Shown here: positions 55,712 through 64,000 of the stretch, piece by piece | How the letters are laid out: the number at the start of each line of letters is the position of its first letter | Numbering within the stretch: the first letter of the stretch is position 1 | Source: an uncultured Clostridium sp. | Lineage (GTDB): Bacteria; Bacillota; Clostridia; Clostridiales; Clostridiaceae | Assembly (NCBI GenBank): GCA_934755305.1 | Contig: CAKVLD010000003.1 | Span: 1-64,000, forward strand | Direction: 5' to 3' | Length of the DNA stretch: 64,000 nt | The notes under the pieces: model-generated | Database searches by the model: none | Seen by the model: only the letters and a program-made list of their open reading frames with translations | What the model was told of the DNA's origin: nothing | Translations under genes and position numbers: made by a program

Positions 55712-56596
55712 CTATAAAATCTTATTTTCTATATTTAAAATATTTTCTATACTGCCACTAATCTTTTTCCCCAAATATGAATTATTCATAACATATAAAT
55801 GTATTCCATCTACACCAGTAGATACCAAATCAACAATTTGTTCTACAGAATAAGCAATTCCTGCATCTCTTAATGCTTCTGGACTATGTTCATATTTATC
55901 AATTATCTTCTTAAACTTATTAGGAAGAGTTGCTCCACTTAACGCAACCATTCTTTCTATTTGCTTTCTATTAGTAACCGGCATAATACCTGCCTCTATT
56001 GGTGCTTTAATATTTTTTCTATTCACCTCATTTAAAAATCTATAATACGCTTCATTATCAAAGAATAATTGTGATATAAAATATGAAGCTCCAGCTTCTT
56101 CTTTTCTTTTCATATTTTCTACTTCTTTAGTTACGCTCTTAGTTTCTATATGACCTTCTGGATAACATGCTGCTGCTATATTAAAGCTATTATCGTATTC
56201 TTTTATATATCTTATTAACTCAGATGCATAATTGAATTGCCTCACTACACTACCATCTAAAGGTAAATCTCCTCTTAAAGCTAAAATATTCTCTATATTA
56301 TTTGCTTTTAGAGATTCTAAATATGAATCTATATCCTGTTTTGTAGAACTTATACAGGTTAAATGTGCAACAGCCTCTACACCATATTTATTTTTTACTA
56401 AAGATGAAAGTTCAACTGTTTTATTGTTTTTAACACTTCCACCTGCCCCATAAGTTACACTAATATAATCTGGATTTAATCCCTTTAATTCATCTAATGT
56501 ATTATATATTGTTTCAATAGATGATGTTGTTTTCGGCGGAAATATCTCAAAAGAAAAAACAGTTTTCTTCCTATCAAATATTTCTTTAATATTCAT
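55712..56596 (-). CDS. metF: methylenetetrahydrofolate reductase
   Basis: A 294-residue TIM-barrel flavoenzyme. Motifs are FSFEIFPPKTTSSIE near 14, ISVTYGAGGSVKNNKT near 46, LALRGDLP near 103, AACYPEGHIE near 140 and a FISQLFFDNEAYYRFLNEV stretch near 180. It makes methyltetrahydrofolate, the methyl donor for MetH. First gene of the operon below the SAM riboswitch, with GAGGGGGG ahead of the ATG. Length is normal for bacterial MetF without the regulatory domain. Confidence 0.93.
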   Translation of the reverse strand: MNIKEIFDRKKTVFSFEIFPPKTTSSIETIYNTLDELKGLNPDYISVTYGAGGSVKNNKTVELSSLVKNKYGVEAVAHLTCISSTKQDIDSYLESLKANNIENILALRGDLPLDGSVVRQFNYASELIRYIKEYDNSFNIAAACYPEGHIETKSVTKEVENMKRKEEAGASYFISQLFFDNEAYYRFLNEVNRKNIKAPIEAGIMPVTNRKQIERMVALSGATLPNKFKKIIDKYEHSPEALRDAGIAYSVEQIVDLVSTGVDGIHLYVMNNSYLGKKISGSIENILNIENKIL

Positions 56597-56613
56597 TTAC
56601 AAATGCCCCCCTC

Positions 56614-56649
56614 AAAAAAAATACCTAAAGGGTTTATTCCTTTAGGTAT
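56614..56649 (-). terminator. SAM riboswitch terminator stem
   Basis: ATACCTAAAGG and CCTTTAGGTAT pair around a short loop, followed on the minus strand by TTTTTTT. Placed between the SAM aptamer and metF as the expected expression platform. Confidence 0.92.
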
Positions 56650-56671
56650 GTAACATACTTAATTAATAACC

Positions 56672-56771
56672 CTTATCTTTCAGCTTTTGCTGCAGGATTT
56701 AGCACCAAATAAATCATAGTTTATCGGTTGCTGGGTTTCATCGGGCCAGTCCCTCCACCTCTCATGATAAG
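56672..56771 (-). promoter_or_regulatory. SAM-I (S-box) riboswitch
   Basis: Minus-strand text shows the S-box core: CTTATCATGAGAGGTGGAGG, GACTGGCCCGATGAAACCC, AGCAACC, then GGTGCTAAATCCTGCAGCAA and GAAAGATAAG, whose ends pair as P1. It stands upstream of metF and stops the operon when SAM is high. Confidence 0.96.
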
Positions 56772-56791
56772 TAAAATATTCATTTTTATAC

Positions 56792-56820
56792 ATTATATAC
56801 TATTTTTAAAAAAATGTGAA
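56792..56820 (-). promoter_or_regulatory. promoter of the SAM riboswitch operon
   Basis: On the minus strand TTCACA and TATAAT separated by 17 bases, about 20 bp before the aptamer. Confidence 0.65.
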
Positions 56821-56826
56821 TAGTTT

Positions 56827-57777
56827 TTATTTTTTTATTAGCAATAAAAATATAGATGCCGCACTACAAACTAAACTTATCGTAAGGATAAAACTTACTA
56901 CCTGATTTACAGTAAAACCTCGTTCTGATAATCTAAAATGCATTTGACTTCTATCTGCTTGGTATATAGGCTTTCCTTCTCTAAATCTCTTTATTATCAC
57001 AAAGATATTATCAAATATAGGAACAGCTAAAGCTAATATAGGAATAAATATACTCATAACAGTAGCTTGTTTAAATGCCCCATCTATTGCTATTATACTC
57101 AATAAAAATCCTACAAAATTCGCTCCTGAATCCCCCATAAACACCCTTGCCGGATGCTTATTAAACATTAGAAAACCTGTTAATGCTCCTGCTAATATTA
57201 TTGAGAAAACTGCTTGTGACGGTTGATTCATTATAATTGCTACAAAGAAAAATGTTCCTGCTGATATTAAGGATATACCTCCAGCTAATCCATCCATTCC
57301 ATCTGACCAGTTTATAACAGTTGTAACGCCAAATATCCAGGTTATTGTCAAAATAAATTGTACACTTGTAGCTAATAATATATATTGCCCTGTAAAAGGA
57401 TTTGTAAACCCTTTAAATGCTATACCAGCATTAAATATTAATATAGCTGAAAAAATTTGAATTATCAATCTAGGATAAATAGGAAATTCCTTTCCTTTTG
57501 TTTTATAATAATCATCTACTAGTCCAATTAAAAATATTAATGTTCCTGCGATAAAAATCCATATTTTTTCATTATCAGTATCTTGTACAGTTAAAAAATA
57601 AATTATACAAAATCCTATATACATACCTATTCCACCACATAAAGGTATAGCACCTTTGTGGGCTTTTCTTTTAGTAGGCTTGTCAGTAAACTCCAACTTG
57701 TGAGCTAACTTTATTATTAAAGGCATAAGAAAGTATACAATTAAAAATGTACTTATATATGGTACTAAATATTGCAT
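56827..57777 (-). CDS. undecaprenyl-phosphate GlcNAc-1-phosphate transferase (TagO/WecA type)
   Basis: A 316-residue integral membrane enzyme with about ten hydrophobic helices. Family motifs: KPTKRKAHKGAIPLCGG near 36 (nucleotide and Mg loops), LVDDYYKTKG near 87, INWSDGMDGLAGG near 158 (the NxxDGxDG active-site motif), ARVFMGDSGANFVGF near 212 and RSQMHFRLSERG near 280 (His-rich loop). It joins GlcNAc-1-P to the lipid carrier, first step of wall teichoic acid or other polymer. It is not MraY by the sequence of its last loop. Transcribed away from the riboswitch-driven operon; the stop is near the metF promoter. Confidence 0.88.
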   Translation of the reverse strand: MQYLVPYISTFLIVYFLMPLIIKLAHKLEFTDKPTKRKAHKGAIPLCGGIGMYIGFCIIYFLTVQDTDNEKIWIFIAGTLIFLIGLVDDYYKTKGKEFPIYPRLIIQIFSAILIFNAGIAFKGFTNPFTGQYILLATSVQFILTITWIFGVTTVINWSDGMDGLAGGISLISAGTFFFVAIIMNQPSQAVFSIILAGALTGFLMFNKHPARVFMGDSGANFVGFLLSIIAIDGAFKQATVMSIFIPILALAVPIFDNIFVIIKRFREGKPIYQADRSQMHFRLSERGFTVNQVVSFILTISLVCSAASIFLLLIKK

Positions 57778-57903
57778 CTTGAATCTACTCCTTAAAATTC
57801 TCTGTCCATTACATTATTCTTTTTCCCTATATGAATTATACTATTATCGACTTTTTTTATCAATTACAAAAATATTAATATTGCAAAATCATTAATAAAT
57901 ATA

Positions 57904-57962
57904 AAAAACTCCCTTTCATAGAAAATAAAACATTAATCTATTTTCTATTACTTAGGAGTTTT
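57904..57962 (-). terminator. terminator of the V-type ATP synthase operon
   Basis: Stems AAAAACTCC/GGAGTTTT outside and ATAGAAAATA/TATTTTCTAT inside lie after the subunit D stop, followed on the minus strand by TTTTTATATTT. Confidence 0.75.
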
Positions 57963-57969
57963 ATATATT

Positions 57970-58611
57970 TTAAGCTCTTTGTTCGATCATGCTCTTAACC
58001 TTCATTAATCTAGTTGTAGCTGATCTTTCATTTTCATCAAGTCTCATTCTAATATACTTTATAGTTTCTTGAAGTTGTGGAATAGTCATATATTCAAGAG
58101 CGTTAACTCTTCTTCTAGTGCTTTCTATTTCATCAGCCATAAGTTGGCATGACTTTTCAACTTCTGCAAGTTCTAGAAGCTGTGGTAAGATTCCATAAAG
58201 CTTAGAAAGTGTATCGTCAAGTTCTGAAGATGTATTAGCGAATCCGTATGGATATATACTTCCTTCATCTCCTTCAAGTTGTCTCTTGAAGTTCATTACA
58301 GGAACAGATACACTCATTACATTCTTTTCGCCTACTTCAACAGAAATATGTTCCTTTGGATAAGCTATAGCTTCTTCTAAGAATTCTGAACTCATTACAG
58401 CTCTAGCCATAACAAAATCTTTTAAAGAACTTGAAAGTTTTTCTTCTACTTCTTTTCTTAGTTGGTTGTTATATTTAACTAGGTTAATGAATTGTCTCAT
58501 TAACTCGTCTTGCTTATCCTTAAGTAACTTATGACTTCTAGTTGATGTTGCTAATCTTTTCTTAAGTCTAGAGAGCTCCATTCTAGTAGGATTGACGTTT
58601 AACTTTGCCAT
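57970..58611 (-). CDS. ntpD: V-type ATP synthase subunit D
   Basis: A 213-residue helical protein starting MAKLNVNPTRMELSRLKKRL, the family start. N- and C-terminal parts form two long coiled-coil helices (MDELMRQF region; SCQLMADEIESTRRRVNALEY near 155). It is the central rotor shaft, linking the A3B3 head to subunit C and the membrane ring. Last gene of the operon, three bases past the subunit B stop, with GAGAGG in the end of B as its ribosome site. Confidence 0.95.
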   Translation of the reverse strand: MAKLNVNPTRMELSRLKKRLATSTRSHKLLKDKQDELMRQFINLVKYNNQLRKEVEEKLSSSLKDFVMARAVMSSEFLEEAIAYPKEHISVEVGEKNVMSVSVPVMNFKRQLEGDEGSIYPYGFANTSSELDDTLSKLYGILPQLLELAEVEKSCQLMADEIESTRRRVNALEYMTIPQLQETIKYIRMRLDENERSATTRLMKVKSMIEQRA

Positions 58612-58614
58612 AGA

Positions 58615-59994
58615 CTATTCTTCCTCTCTTGGCAGATATTTTTCAAGGTACTCATCTCTAATTCTCTTAAGCTCAGTTCTTGGAATCATCTTTAATAACT
58701 TCCATCCTAAGTCTAGAGTTTCTTCTATAGTTCTATTTGTAGTAAAGCCTTGTGATACATATTCTGCTTCAAAAGCTTCTGCAAATTTAGCTAATTTCTT
58801 ATCAGTTTCTGAAAGAGCTGATTCTCCTAAGATTGCTGATAATTCTTTAGCTTGCTTACCTTGAGAGTATGCTGCGAATAATTGGTTCATAGTATCTGCA
58901 TGGTCTTCTCTAGTCTTTCCTTTACCTATACCTTTATCTTTAAGTCTTGAAAGTGATGGTAAAACATCGATAGGTGGCATTATACCTTTCTTATATAATT
59001 CTCTTGAAAGGATAATTTGACCTTCTGTAATATATCCAGTTAAGTCTGGAATTGGATGTGTCTTATCATCTTCAGGCATTGTAAGTATAGGAATTTGTGT
59101 GATTGATCCTTCTTTACCTCTAAGTCTTCCTGCTCTTTCATATAATGTAGAAAGGTCAGTATATAGGTATCCTGGATATCCTCTTCTTCCTGGAACTTCT
59201 TTTCTAGCTGCTGATATTTCTCTTAATGCTTCAGCATAGTTAGTAATATCAGTCATGATAACAAGAACTTGCATTCCCTTTTCATAAGCTAAGTATTCAG
59301 CTGTAGTTAATGCCATTCTTGGAGTAGCTATTCTTTCGATAGCTGGGTCAGATGCTAAGTTCATAAATAGAACTGATCTATCTATGGCACCTGTTTTATT
59401 AAATTCTTCAACGAAGAATTGAGCTTCTTCGAATGTTATACCTATAGCTGCGAAAACTATGGCAAACTTAGAATCAGAATTTAAAACTCTTGCTTGTCTT
59501 GCGATTTGTGCAGCAAGCTCTTGGTGAGGAAGACCTGATGCTGAGAAAACAGGTAACTTTTGTCCTCTAACTAGAGTATTAAGTCCGTCAATTGCAGAAA
59601 CCCCTGTTTGAATGAATTCTGATGGGAAGTCTCTTGCCATTGGGTTAATAGCTTCACCGTTTATGTCTAATCTTTTTTCTGGTATTATGTCTGGGCCATT
59701 ATCGTTAGCTCTACCCATACCATCGAAAACTCTTCCTAACATGTCTTCAGATACACCAATTTCAAGTGGTCTACCTAAGAATTTAGCCTTAGTTCCCTTT
59801 AAGTTAATTCCTGAAGATCCTTCGAAGATTTGAACCATTGCTTTAGATCCATTAACTTCTAGAACCTTACCTCTTCTTTTTTCACCAGTTTGAAGTTCTA
59901 TTTCAACTAGTTCGTCGTATTTAACACCTTCAACGCCTTCAACAACCATTAAAGGGCCAACAACTTCTGTAACAGTTCTATATTCCTTAAGCAT
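58615..59994 (-). CDS. ntpB: V-type ATP synthase subunit B
   Basis: A 459-residue non-catalytic subunit of the A3B3 head. Text: VVGPLMVVEGVEGVKYDELVEIE at the start (beta barrel), PVFSASGLPHQELAAQIARQ near 150 where the catalytic partner has a P-loop, ITDITNYAEALREISAARKEVPGRRGYPGYLYTDL (part visible as DITNYAEALREIS near 250) and PIPDLTGYITEGQI near 315. It lacks Walker A, as expected. Overlaps the subunit A stop by 8 bp. Confidence 0.96.
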   Translation of the reverse strand: MLKEYRTVTEVVGPLMVVEGVEGVKYDELVEIELQTGEKRRGKVLEVNGSKAMVQIFEGSSGINLKGTKAKFLGRPLEIGVSEDMLGRVFDGMGRANDNGPDIIPEKRLDINGEAINPMARDFPSEFIQTGVSAIDGLNTLVRGQKLPVFSASGLPHQELAAQIARQARVLNSDSKFAIVFAAIGITFEEAQFFVEEFNKTGAIDRSVLFMNLASDPAIERIATPRMALTTAEYLAYEKGMQVLVIMTDITNYAEALREISAARKEVPGRRGYPGYLYTDLSTLYERAGRLRGKEGSITQIPILTMPEDDKTHPIPDLTGYITEGQIILSRELYKKGIMPPIDVLPSLSRLKDKGIGKGKTREDHADTMNQLFAAYSQGKQAKELSAILGESALSETDKKLAKFAEAFEAEYVSQGFTTNRTIEETLDLGWKLLKMIPRTELKRIRDEYLEKYLPREEE

Positions 59995-61765
59995 TTGCTA
60001 CCCCTCCCTTGCTTATTAGGTCATCTATTGCAGCCTTTAGGTCTACGAATATTTGATCCATCTTATCTAATTCATCTTCATGGATATACTTACTTCTTGC
60101 AATTCTATCCTTTAAATCTTCCATAGCTAAGATATCATTTAAGTAAACACCTGCATCTAATGCTCTTTCAGCTTCAGCTCTATAGAAGCTAATTAAGCTT
60201 AACATCTTATATTGTTTCTTTAATGAAGTATATGTATCAACTTCATGGAAACCATTTTGTTGTAAGTAATCTTCTCTGATTGACTTAGCAACGTCTAATT
60301 TTAATCTATCTTTTTCTGATAATGCATCTATACCAACAAGTCTTACGATTTCTTGTAAGCTAGCTTCATCTTGAAGAATTGACATAGCTTCTTGTCTTAA
60401 TGCTCCCCAGTTATCTGCTACATTTTCATTCATCCATCTATCAATTGAATCTTGATATAGTGAGTATGAAGTTAACCAGTTAATAGTTGGGAAGTGTCTT
60501 TGGTATGCAAGTTGTGCATCTAGTCCCCAGAATACCTTAACTATTCTTAATGTAGATTGTGATACTGGTTCTGAAATATCTCCTCCTGGAGGTGATACGG
60601 CCCCGATAGCTGTAATTGATCCAACTCTACCATCGTTTCCTAAACAATTAACCTTACCAGCTCTTTCATAGTAATCAGCAAGTCTTGATCCTAAGTATGC
60701 TGGGTATCCTTCATCCCCTGGCATTTCTTCAAGTCTACCAGACATTTCTCTTAAAGCTTCTGCCCATCTTGAAGTAGAATCCGCCATAATTGATACAGAA
60801 TATCCCATATCTCTGAAGTATTCAGCTATTGTTATACCTGTATATATAGAAGCTTCTCTCGCTGCAACTGGCATGTTTGAAGTATTAGCTATAAGAACTG
60901 TTCTCTTCATTAAGCTTTGACCAGTTTTAGGGTCGATTAGTTCTGGGAATTCGTTAAGAACGTCTGTCATTTCGTTACCACGTTCTCCACATCCAACGTA
61001 AACAACTATTTCAGCATCTCCCCACTTAGCAATTTGATGTTGAGTAACTGTTTTACCAGCTCCGAATGGTCCTGGTATAGCAGCAGCTCCACCCTTAGCT
61101 ACAGGGAAGAAAGTATCTATAACTCTTTGTCCTGTTAACATTGGTTCAACAGGATTTATTTTTGATGCATATGGTCTACCTTTTCTTACAGGCCATTTTT
61201 GCATTAATTGAACTTCTCTATCTCCGTTAGCAGTTTCAACTACAGCTACTGTATCAACAACTGTAAAGCTACCTTCTTTGATTTCTTTGATAGTTCCTTC
61301 AATACCTACTGGTATCATTATTTTTTGTTCAACAACTGGTGTTTCTTGAACTGTACCTATAATATATCCTGGTGCTACTTTATCTCCAACCTTTGCAGTT
61401 GCTTTAAAGTCCCATTTCTTTTCTCTATTTAATGATGGAACAGAGATACCCTTTGATAAGAATGCAGATTGAGCTGCCTCCATAAATGCATCTAGTGGTC
61501 TTTGGATACCATCGAACATGGCTTCCATAAGTCCTGGTCCTAATTCTACACTTAGTGGTTCTCCAGTAGTTACAACTGGGTCTCCAGGTCCTATTCCTGA
61601 TGTTTCTTCATATACTTGGATTGATGCCTTATCGCCTCTCATTTCGATGATTTCTCCGATAAGACCCTTTTGTCCAACCTTACATACGTCATATATATTA
61701 GCTTCGTCCATACCTTCAGCAACAACTAAAGGTCCAGAAACTTTAATTATCTTTCCGGTCTTCAC
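59987..61765 (-). CDS. ntpA: V-type ATP synthase subunit A (catalytic)
   Basis: A 592-residue catalytic subunit. The N-terminal barrel is followed by the roughly 90-residue insertion typical of V-type A subunits (about 115-200). Walker A is GPFGAGKTVTQHQ near 232, with CGERGNEMTDVL near 257 and SIMADSTSRWAEALREMSGRL near 325. It hydrolyses or makes ATP while the rotor turns. Strong homologs are the clostridial and enterococcal Na+ or H+ V-ATPases. It has highly expressed codon use. Confidence 0.97.
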   Translation of the reverse strand: MKTGKIIKVSGPLVVAEGMDEANIYDVCKVGQKGLIGEIIEMRGDKASIQVYEETSGIGPGDPVVTTGEPLSVELGPGLMEAMFDGIQRPLDAFMEAAQSAFLSKGISVPSLNREKKWDFKATAKVGDKVAPGYIIGTVQETPVVEQKIMIPVGIEGTIKEIKEGSFTVVDTVAVVETANGDREVQLMQKWPVRKGRPYASKINPVEPMLTGQRVIDTFFPVAKGGAAAIPGPFGAGKTVTQHQIAKWGDAEIVVYVGCGERGNEMTDVLNEFPELIDPKTGQSLMKRTVLIANTSNMPVAAREASIYTGITIAEYFRDMGYSVSIMADSTSRWAEALREMSGRLEEMPGDEGYPAYLGSRLADYYERAGKVNCLGNDGRVGSITAIGAVSPPGGDISEPVSQSTLRIVKVFWGLDAQLAYQRHFPTINWLTSYSLYQDSIDRWMNENVADNWGALRQEAMSILQDEASLQEIVRLVGIDALSEKDRLKLDVAKSIREDYLQQNGFHEVDTYTSLKKQYKMLSLISFYRAEAERALDAGVYLNDILAMEDLKDRIARSKYIHEDELDKMDQIFVDLKAAIDDLISKGGVANA

Positions 61766-61784
61766 CTTACCAACCTACCTTTCT

Positions 61785-62096
61785 CTATAAGATATTAACG
61801 CCTACAGCTTTTTCTACATTATCGCTAATTCTTTGCATACCTATATTTAATGTTCCTTGATTGCTTGGAATTAATATTACTGCTGGAAGTACTTCTTTAT
61901 TGTATCTTTCAATAGTTTCTTCTATATCTTTTGCAACATGTTCTGTAACAAAGATTACTGCGTAATTATTTCTTGCCATTGTATCAATAGTTTTCTTAGC
62001 TTCACTTGGTTCTACCACTGGAAATACATCTATTCCTAAAGCCTTAAATGCTAATACAGAATCCTTATCTCCAACTACACCTATCTTCTTAAACAT
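61785..62096 (-). CDS. ntpF: V-type ATP synthase subunit F
   Basis: A 103-residue protein starting FKKIGVVGDKDSVLAFKALG, a Rossmann-like fold seen in subunit F, with FVTEHVAKDIEETIERY near 55 and IPSNQGTLNIGM near 82. It binds the rotor shaft D. ATG 62096 is preferred; GTG 62105 is the alternative. The gene overlaps the end of subunit C by 8 bp. Confidence 0.92.
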   Translation of the reverse strand: MFKKIGVVGDKDSVLAFKALGIDVFPVVEPSEAKKTIDTMARNNYAVIFVTEHVAKDIEETIERYNKEVLPAVILIPSNQGTLNIGMQRISDNVEKAVGVNIL

Positions 62097-63090
62097 AAAT
62101 ATCACGCAGCCTTTCTCTAATTACTTCTTCAGCAATATTATTGAGCTTGCCAACCATTATAATTCTTATAACTTTTATTTCTGTTTCTTTTGCATAAATA
62201 TAAGCTAATAAAGGTTCTCCACCAAATGCAATCATCTTTGCGTCTTTCATTAAATCCATTATGTAGTTATCTACTAACTTTTCTAAAAGACCAGCTGATC
62301 CAGTTGCTGAATAATCTTCTACTCCTAACTTTAGTACTTCTGCATAGTTAGTGTAATCAAGCTTACTTGCAATATTTTCTACAGCATCATTTAGTAATGC
62401 TACTAATGTATCTTTATCTATAAATCCGCCATCAATTACTAAAGATAAGAAGAAATCTCTATCTTTATTTTGTTTCTTAACTCTTAATAAACTCTTTAAG
62501 TTAGTTAAGTCTATTGAAGCAGAAACAAACTTATTTACAAATCCATCTTCTAATTCTTTAGCAATAGCTCTCATATTTTCAAACATAGCTTTGTCTAAAA
62601 TAATATCGATTCTTTGAGGATCTTTCTTTGAATTAAAGTCTTCTATTACTTCTACTATTGCATTTCTCATTATTGGATTTAAATCTGAAAGACTTTCTGT
62701 CTCTATGCTATTTTTTAGCTTATTAACATCTACCATTCCAACTGACATTAAAAGGTCTGAGAAATCTTTTTGAAGGAATTTTCCCTTTAATATTACCTTA
62801 ATATTATGGTAATCATACTTGATACTCATTATATCTACAAGAGCCTTTGATGGTGACATATCATATACTTCATGATAAACTCTCTTAAGCTCATCACTTA
62901 GCATATTATCATAATCTTCTGCTCTCTTAACATCAGACATTACATTGGCATACTCTGTTTCCTGAAGCACTTTTAATGCTTCTTCTGCAGAATTTGAATC
63001 TATCATTCTGTCAATTTTTGCCTTATCAAGGAGTCTGGTTTCTAATACTCTTAGTCTTGGAATAACTTGAGTAAATTTCATTTTATCCAT
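62089..63090 (-). CDS. ntpC: V-type ATP synthase subunit C
   Basis: A 333-residue all-helical protein of the V-type C (d-like) family, linking the rotor shaft to the membrane ring. Visible text: VIPRLRVLETRLLDKAKIDRM near 9, MSIKYDYHNIKVILKGKFL near 88 and LAYIYAKETEIKVIRIIMVGKLN near 300. No catalytic residues expected. Between subunits E and F in the usual order. Confidence 0.94.
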   Translation of the reverse strand: MDKMKFTQVIPRLRVLETRLLDKAKIDRMIDSNSAEEALKVLQETEYANVMSDVKRAEDYDNMLSDELKRVYHEVYDMSPSKALVDIMSIKYDYHNIKVILKGKFLQKDFSDLLMSVGMVDVNKLKNSIETESLSDLNPIMRNAIVEVIEDFNSKKDPQRIDIILDKAMFENMRAIAKELEDGFVNKFVSASIDLTNLKSLLRVKKQNKDRDFFLSLVIDGGFIDKDTLVALLNDAVENIASKLDYTNYAEVLKLGVEDYSATGSAGLLEKLVDNYIMDLMKDAKMIAFGGEPLLAYIYAKETEIKVIRIIMVGKLNNIAEEVIRERLRDIYV

Positions 63091-63101
63091 AGTTAACCTC
63101 C

Positions 63102-63701
63102 TTAATTAAATAATTCTCTTGCTACTTCGAACTCCAATTCTTCTTTTACTGAGTTTACTAAAGCTTCAAAAGTATTATTTATTTCAATGCCATCTTTTTC
63201 TAGTATGAATCCACCCTTAAAGCTTCTTGCTTCTTTTACTAGAGTTATTGCACCCTTTTTACCGTTAGAAACAAGTCCTGCATTTATTTCAGTTAATACA
63301 GCATCAGTAACTAATTTCATTCCTCTTTCATTTAAGATTAACTTTTCATCACCAGCTAAACCTAATGAAAGAATACTGTCTTTTATAAATGCTACATACT
63401 TATCGTCATCTAAGTTACAAAGTTCTTCAATGCTTTTTTCAAAAACTTCTTTGATTACTGCTTGCTTTGCTTTAAGTTTTTCGTTTCTTGCCTTAAGTTC
63501 AGCTCCAGAAATAACTCTTTCTTTACTTGTCTTAGCTTCACTTTCAGCTTTTTCTAACATTGTAGCTTCTAATGCTTTAGCTTCATTATTCTTCTTATCA
63601 AGAATCTTAGCTTTTTCATTTTCAGCTGCTGCTAAAATACTTTCCTTTCTTTCTTCTGCATCCTTAAGGATTTTAGAAGTCAGATTACTTACATTTGCCA
63701 T
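63102..63701 (-). CDS. ntpE: V-type ATP synthase subunit E
   Basis: A 199-residue peripheral-stalk protein. The first 100 residues are charged and coiled-coil (ILKDAEERKESILAAAENEK, EAKALEATMLEKAESEAKTS). The C-terminal globular part has LNERGMKLV and FKGGFILEKDGIEINNTFEALV. It holds the head still with its partner (subunit H or G, not seen here). The start is behind GAGAAG near 63,710. Confidence 0.93.
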   Translation of the reverse strand: MANVSNLTSKILKDAEERKESILAAAENEKAKILDKKNNEAKALEATMLEKAESEAKTSKERVISGAELKARNEKLKAKQAVIKEVFEKSIEELCNLDDDKYVAFIKDSILSLGLAGDEKLILNERGMKLVTDAVLTEINAGLVSNGKKGAITLVKEARSFKGGFILEKDGIEINNTFEALVNSVKEELEFEVARELFN

Positions 63702-63725
63702 AGTTTCTCTTCTCCAATCCTAGTC

Positions 63726-64000
63726 CTAGAATCCTTGAACTACTAATAATAATGATATAACGAATCCTAATAATGCGTAAGTTTCAACCATCGCTGTTAA
63801 TACGATACCCTTAGTGTTGTGTTCTGGTTTCTTAGCTAATATAGCAACTGAAGAAGCAGCACATCTACCTTGAGCGATACCTGAGAATAAACCTGCAATA
63901 GCTACTGGTAATGAAGCAAATAATAAATATAAACCTTGTGCTAAAGTTGTTGAAGTAGTTAAGTTAGTTAAAATCATAAGACCAACAACGAATCCGTATA
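63726..64000 (-). CDS. ntpK: V-type ATP synthase subunit K, 5' end outside the window
   Basis: The C-terminal half of the membrane rotor ring protein. The frame is open beyond its ATG at 63977 (codons YGFVVGLM) to the window edge, so the gene is longer. The fragment has LYLLFASLPVAIAGLFSGIA, then GIAQGRCAASSVAILAKKPE and HNTKGIVLTAMVETYALLGF. The Gln in GIAQG and the Glu in MVETY are the positions that in E. hirae NtpK bind Na+, as I recall, suggesting a Na+ type ring. First visible gene of the operon. Confidence 0.93.
   Translation of the reverse strand, partial: YGFVVGLMILTNLTTSTTLAQGLYLLFASLPVAIAGLFSGIAQGRCAASSVAILAKKPEHNTKGIVLTAMVETYALLGFVISLLLVVQGF

Overview
The window is a low-GC, AT-rich chromosome segment from a spore-forming Firmicute, most likely a cluster I Clostridium (Clostridium sensu stricto). 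The reasons are AGGAGG-type ribosome sites with many TTG/GTG starts, a Spo0E-like protein, HPr kinase, a V-type (ntp-like) ATP synthase operon, the GGGtGRT/NifU-like gene pair, a clostridial-type MetH with a separate reactivation protein, and T-box-free SAM and cobalamin riboswitches. Almost all genes are on the minus strand, so operons read from high to low coordinates.

Region 1 (about 133-20,860) is a nonribosomal depsipeptide locus. In transcription order it holds a decayed type II thioesterase, a giant synthetase A (A-KR-T-C-A-T-E-C plus an A remnant), a giant synthetase B (A-KR-T-C-A-T-TE), an ABC ATPase and an ABC-2 permease. This is the cesT-A-B-C-D order and the domain logic of the cereulide and valinomycin systems: alternating alpha-keto acid modules with a built-in ketoreductase and amino acid modules, with the second residue epimerised. 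Both amino-acid A domains read as valine-type. The locus looks damaged. The thioesterase is frameshifted, synthetase A has an in-frame TAA in its first A domain, and its second A domain has lost the A3 ATP-binding segment. An IS30-family remnant with scattered end-like repeats lies upstream (about 21,430-23,130).

Region 2 (23,256-28,480) has the GGGtGRT protein and its NifU-like partner, tRNA-Leu(CAA), a NERD-like membrane protein, a lipoprotein, a 170-bp inverted-repeat element with internal tandem repeats, and a CE4 polysaccharide deacetylase. Region 3 (28,484-33,857) is a full folate operon: pabA-pabB-pabC-folE-HD hydrolase-folP-folB/folK fusion. Region 4 (34,064-37,198) has a secreted peptidoglycan-binding protein, a PHP phosphoesterase and a secreted lipase.

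Region 5 (37,552-43,204) is an ECF vitamin B12 uptake system. EcfT lies first, followed by a cobalamin riboswitch that precedes a fused EcfA ATPase, an S component and two surface proteins. The two surface proteins resemble separately the alpha (alpha/alpha barrel) and beta (DUF4430) halves of animal transcobalamin/intrinsic factor. Region 6 (43,329-51,245) carries an M18 aminopeptidase, hprK, a DUF896 protein, a Spo0E-like protein, a probable 6S RNA, a DUF1292 protein, a flavodiiron protein and HelD.

Region 7 (51,503-57,777) has an ECF S component, then a SAM-riboswitch operon metF-luxS-(metH reactivation)-metH that recycles homocysteine with B12, and a TagO/WecA-type transferase. Region 8 (57,970 to the edge) is the V-type ATP synthase operon K-E-C-F-A-B-D, with K cut by the window edge. 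B12 uptake (region 5) and B12-dependent methionine synthesis (region 7) fit together functionally.
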